From contig JAICUM010000002.1 in NCBI GenBank assembly GCA_025935855.1, positions 1 through 38,361 on the forward strand: a DNA stretch of 38,361 nucleotides. The letters are read 5' to 3'. Both the position numbers and the translations under genes were made by a program. Below are positions 37,794 through 38,361 of this stretch, piece by piece (the stretch's first letter is position 1; each line of letters begins with the position of its first letter). Under the pieces are notes generated by a model. That model worked only from the letters and a program-made list of their open reading frames with translations. It had not been told where the DNA came from and did not search any database. This stretch comes from Pirellulales bacterium (GTDB lineage: Bacteria > Planctomycetota > Planctomycetia > Pirellulales > Lacipirellulaceae).

Positions 37794-38361
37794 TCAGGTG
37801 CAAGGTCGCCAGATTAGCACCTCGCCTTTGTCGGAAACGGAAGTATCGCCAGCATAAGCGCAGTACGTTCCTTCACTCGCTACGTGGGGAACTTGAATGC
37901 CGAATCGTCTCAAGTGCCTGGCCAGCAACATCAAGAAGATGGGAATCGCCTCGGTCGAGTAGGTAAAGGTCGGCATCAGTTCCAGCGGCTTCATCGAAAT
38001 GATCGTGCCGCGATTCATCCAGGCGCCGGTGCGAATCTCGGCGCCGCTCAATAGAACGATGGTGCCGCCCTTCATCTGGAGCCCGGTGAAATCCCGCGCG
38101 GGGCCGCCGATGACGATCGTTCCGCGCCGCATTCGCATGCCGACTTCCAAACCGGCCGAGTGGTCGACGATGATCGTGCCGCCCTTCATGCCGGCGATCG
38201 ACCCGCGGTAGGCAGCCCCAGCCTGGCCGCCCGCATTCCCGTGTATGTGGATGAAGCCGTTTTTCATCTCAGCGCCGATCCAGTCGCCGGCATGGCCGTT
38301 AACTTCGATTGCGCCGCCCTTCATGTAGGCGCCCAGGTGCATGCCGACCGGACCATGGACC
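37794..38361 (-). CDS. fhcC: Formylmethanofuran dehydrogenase/formyltransferase subunit C-like (FhcC/FwdC), 5' end outside the window
   Basis: Repeated G-x-x-x-G-x-x-M-x-x-G motif (VGMHLGAYMKGGAIEVNGHAGDWIGAEMKNGFIHIHGNAGGQAGAAYRGSIAGMKGGTIIVDHSAGLEVGMRMRRGTIVIGG). The frame stays open to the window end. Confidence 0.85.
   Translation of the reverse strand, partial: VHGPVGMHLGAYMKGGAIEVNGHAGDWIGAEMKNGFIHIHGNAGGQAGAAYRGSIAGMKGGTIIVDHSAGLEVGMRMRRGTIVIGGPARDFTGLQMKGGTIVLLSGAEIRTGAWMNRGTIISMKPLELMPTFTYSTEAIPIFLMLLARHLRRFGIQVPHVASEGTYCAYAGDTSVSDKGEVLIWRPCT

Noticed and set aside
1-38361. CRISPR array, prophage, transposon or defence system
   Set aside because: No regularly spaced direct repeats, transposase or integrase motifs, phage structural genes, or recognisable defence-gene motifs were seen in the ORF translations.

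Overview
This GC-rich, densely coded window looks like a Planctomycete chromosome, judging from the DUF1501/PSD1 (DUF1549/DUF1553) pair and the secreted repeat-rich proteins. It has five parts. (1) About 1.2-14.8 kb, minus strand: a complete respiratory operon encoding caa3-type cytochrome oxidase subunit IV, alternative complex III (ActABCDEF), two small membrane proteins, SCO and oxidase subunits II, I and III. A candidate intrinsic terminator lies downstream. (2) About 15.2-25.7 kb, plus strand: a tightly packed cassette with an Anabaena-sensory-rhodopsin-transducer (ASRT)-family protein and no rhodopsin, a TPP-dependent pyruvate-oxidase-like enzyme, a GlcD/GlcF-type FAD/Fe-S oxidase with a C-terminal TM tail, a PPC/DUF296 protein, an enolase-superfamily enzyme, an SDR with a C-terminal TM tail, and a GH15 glucoamylase-like protein. 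This is the most interesting part. (3) About 25.8-28.2 kb, mostly minus strand: two small membrane proteins, a decayed GH3-family remnant, tRNA-Arg(CCG), a HIT protein and a Trm112-like protein. (4) About 28.4-34.9 kb: a secreted protein, an esterase, a truncated REC-like/DHp-only signalling protein, and DUF1501 plus PSD1. (5) About 35-38.4 kb: an internally duplicated membrane protein, a desaturase, a small conserved-looking ORF, tRNA-Ser(CGA) and the 3' part of an FhcC-like gene cut by the window end. A TIGR03032-like pseudogene lies at the left edge. I saw no CRISPR array, transposase or phage genes. All family calls come from reading motifs by eye; no searches were run.
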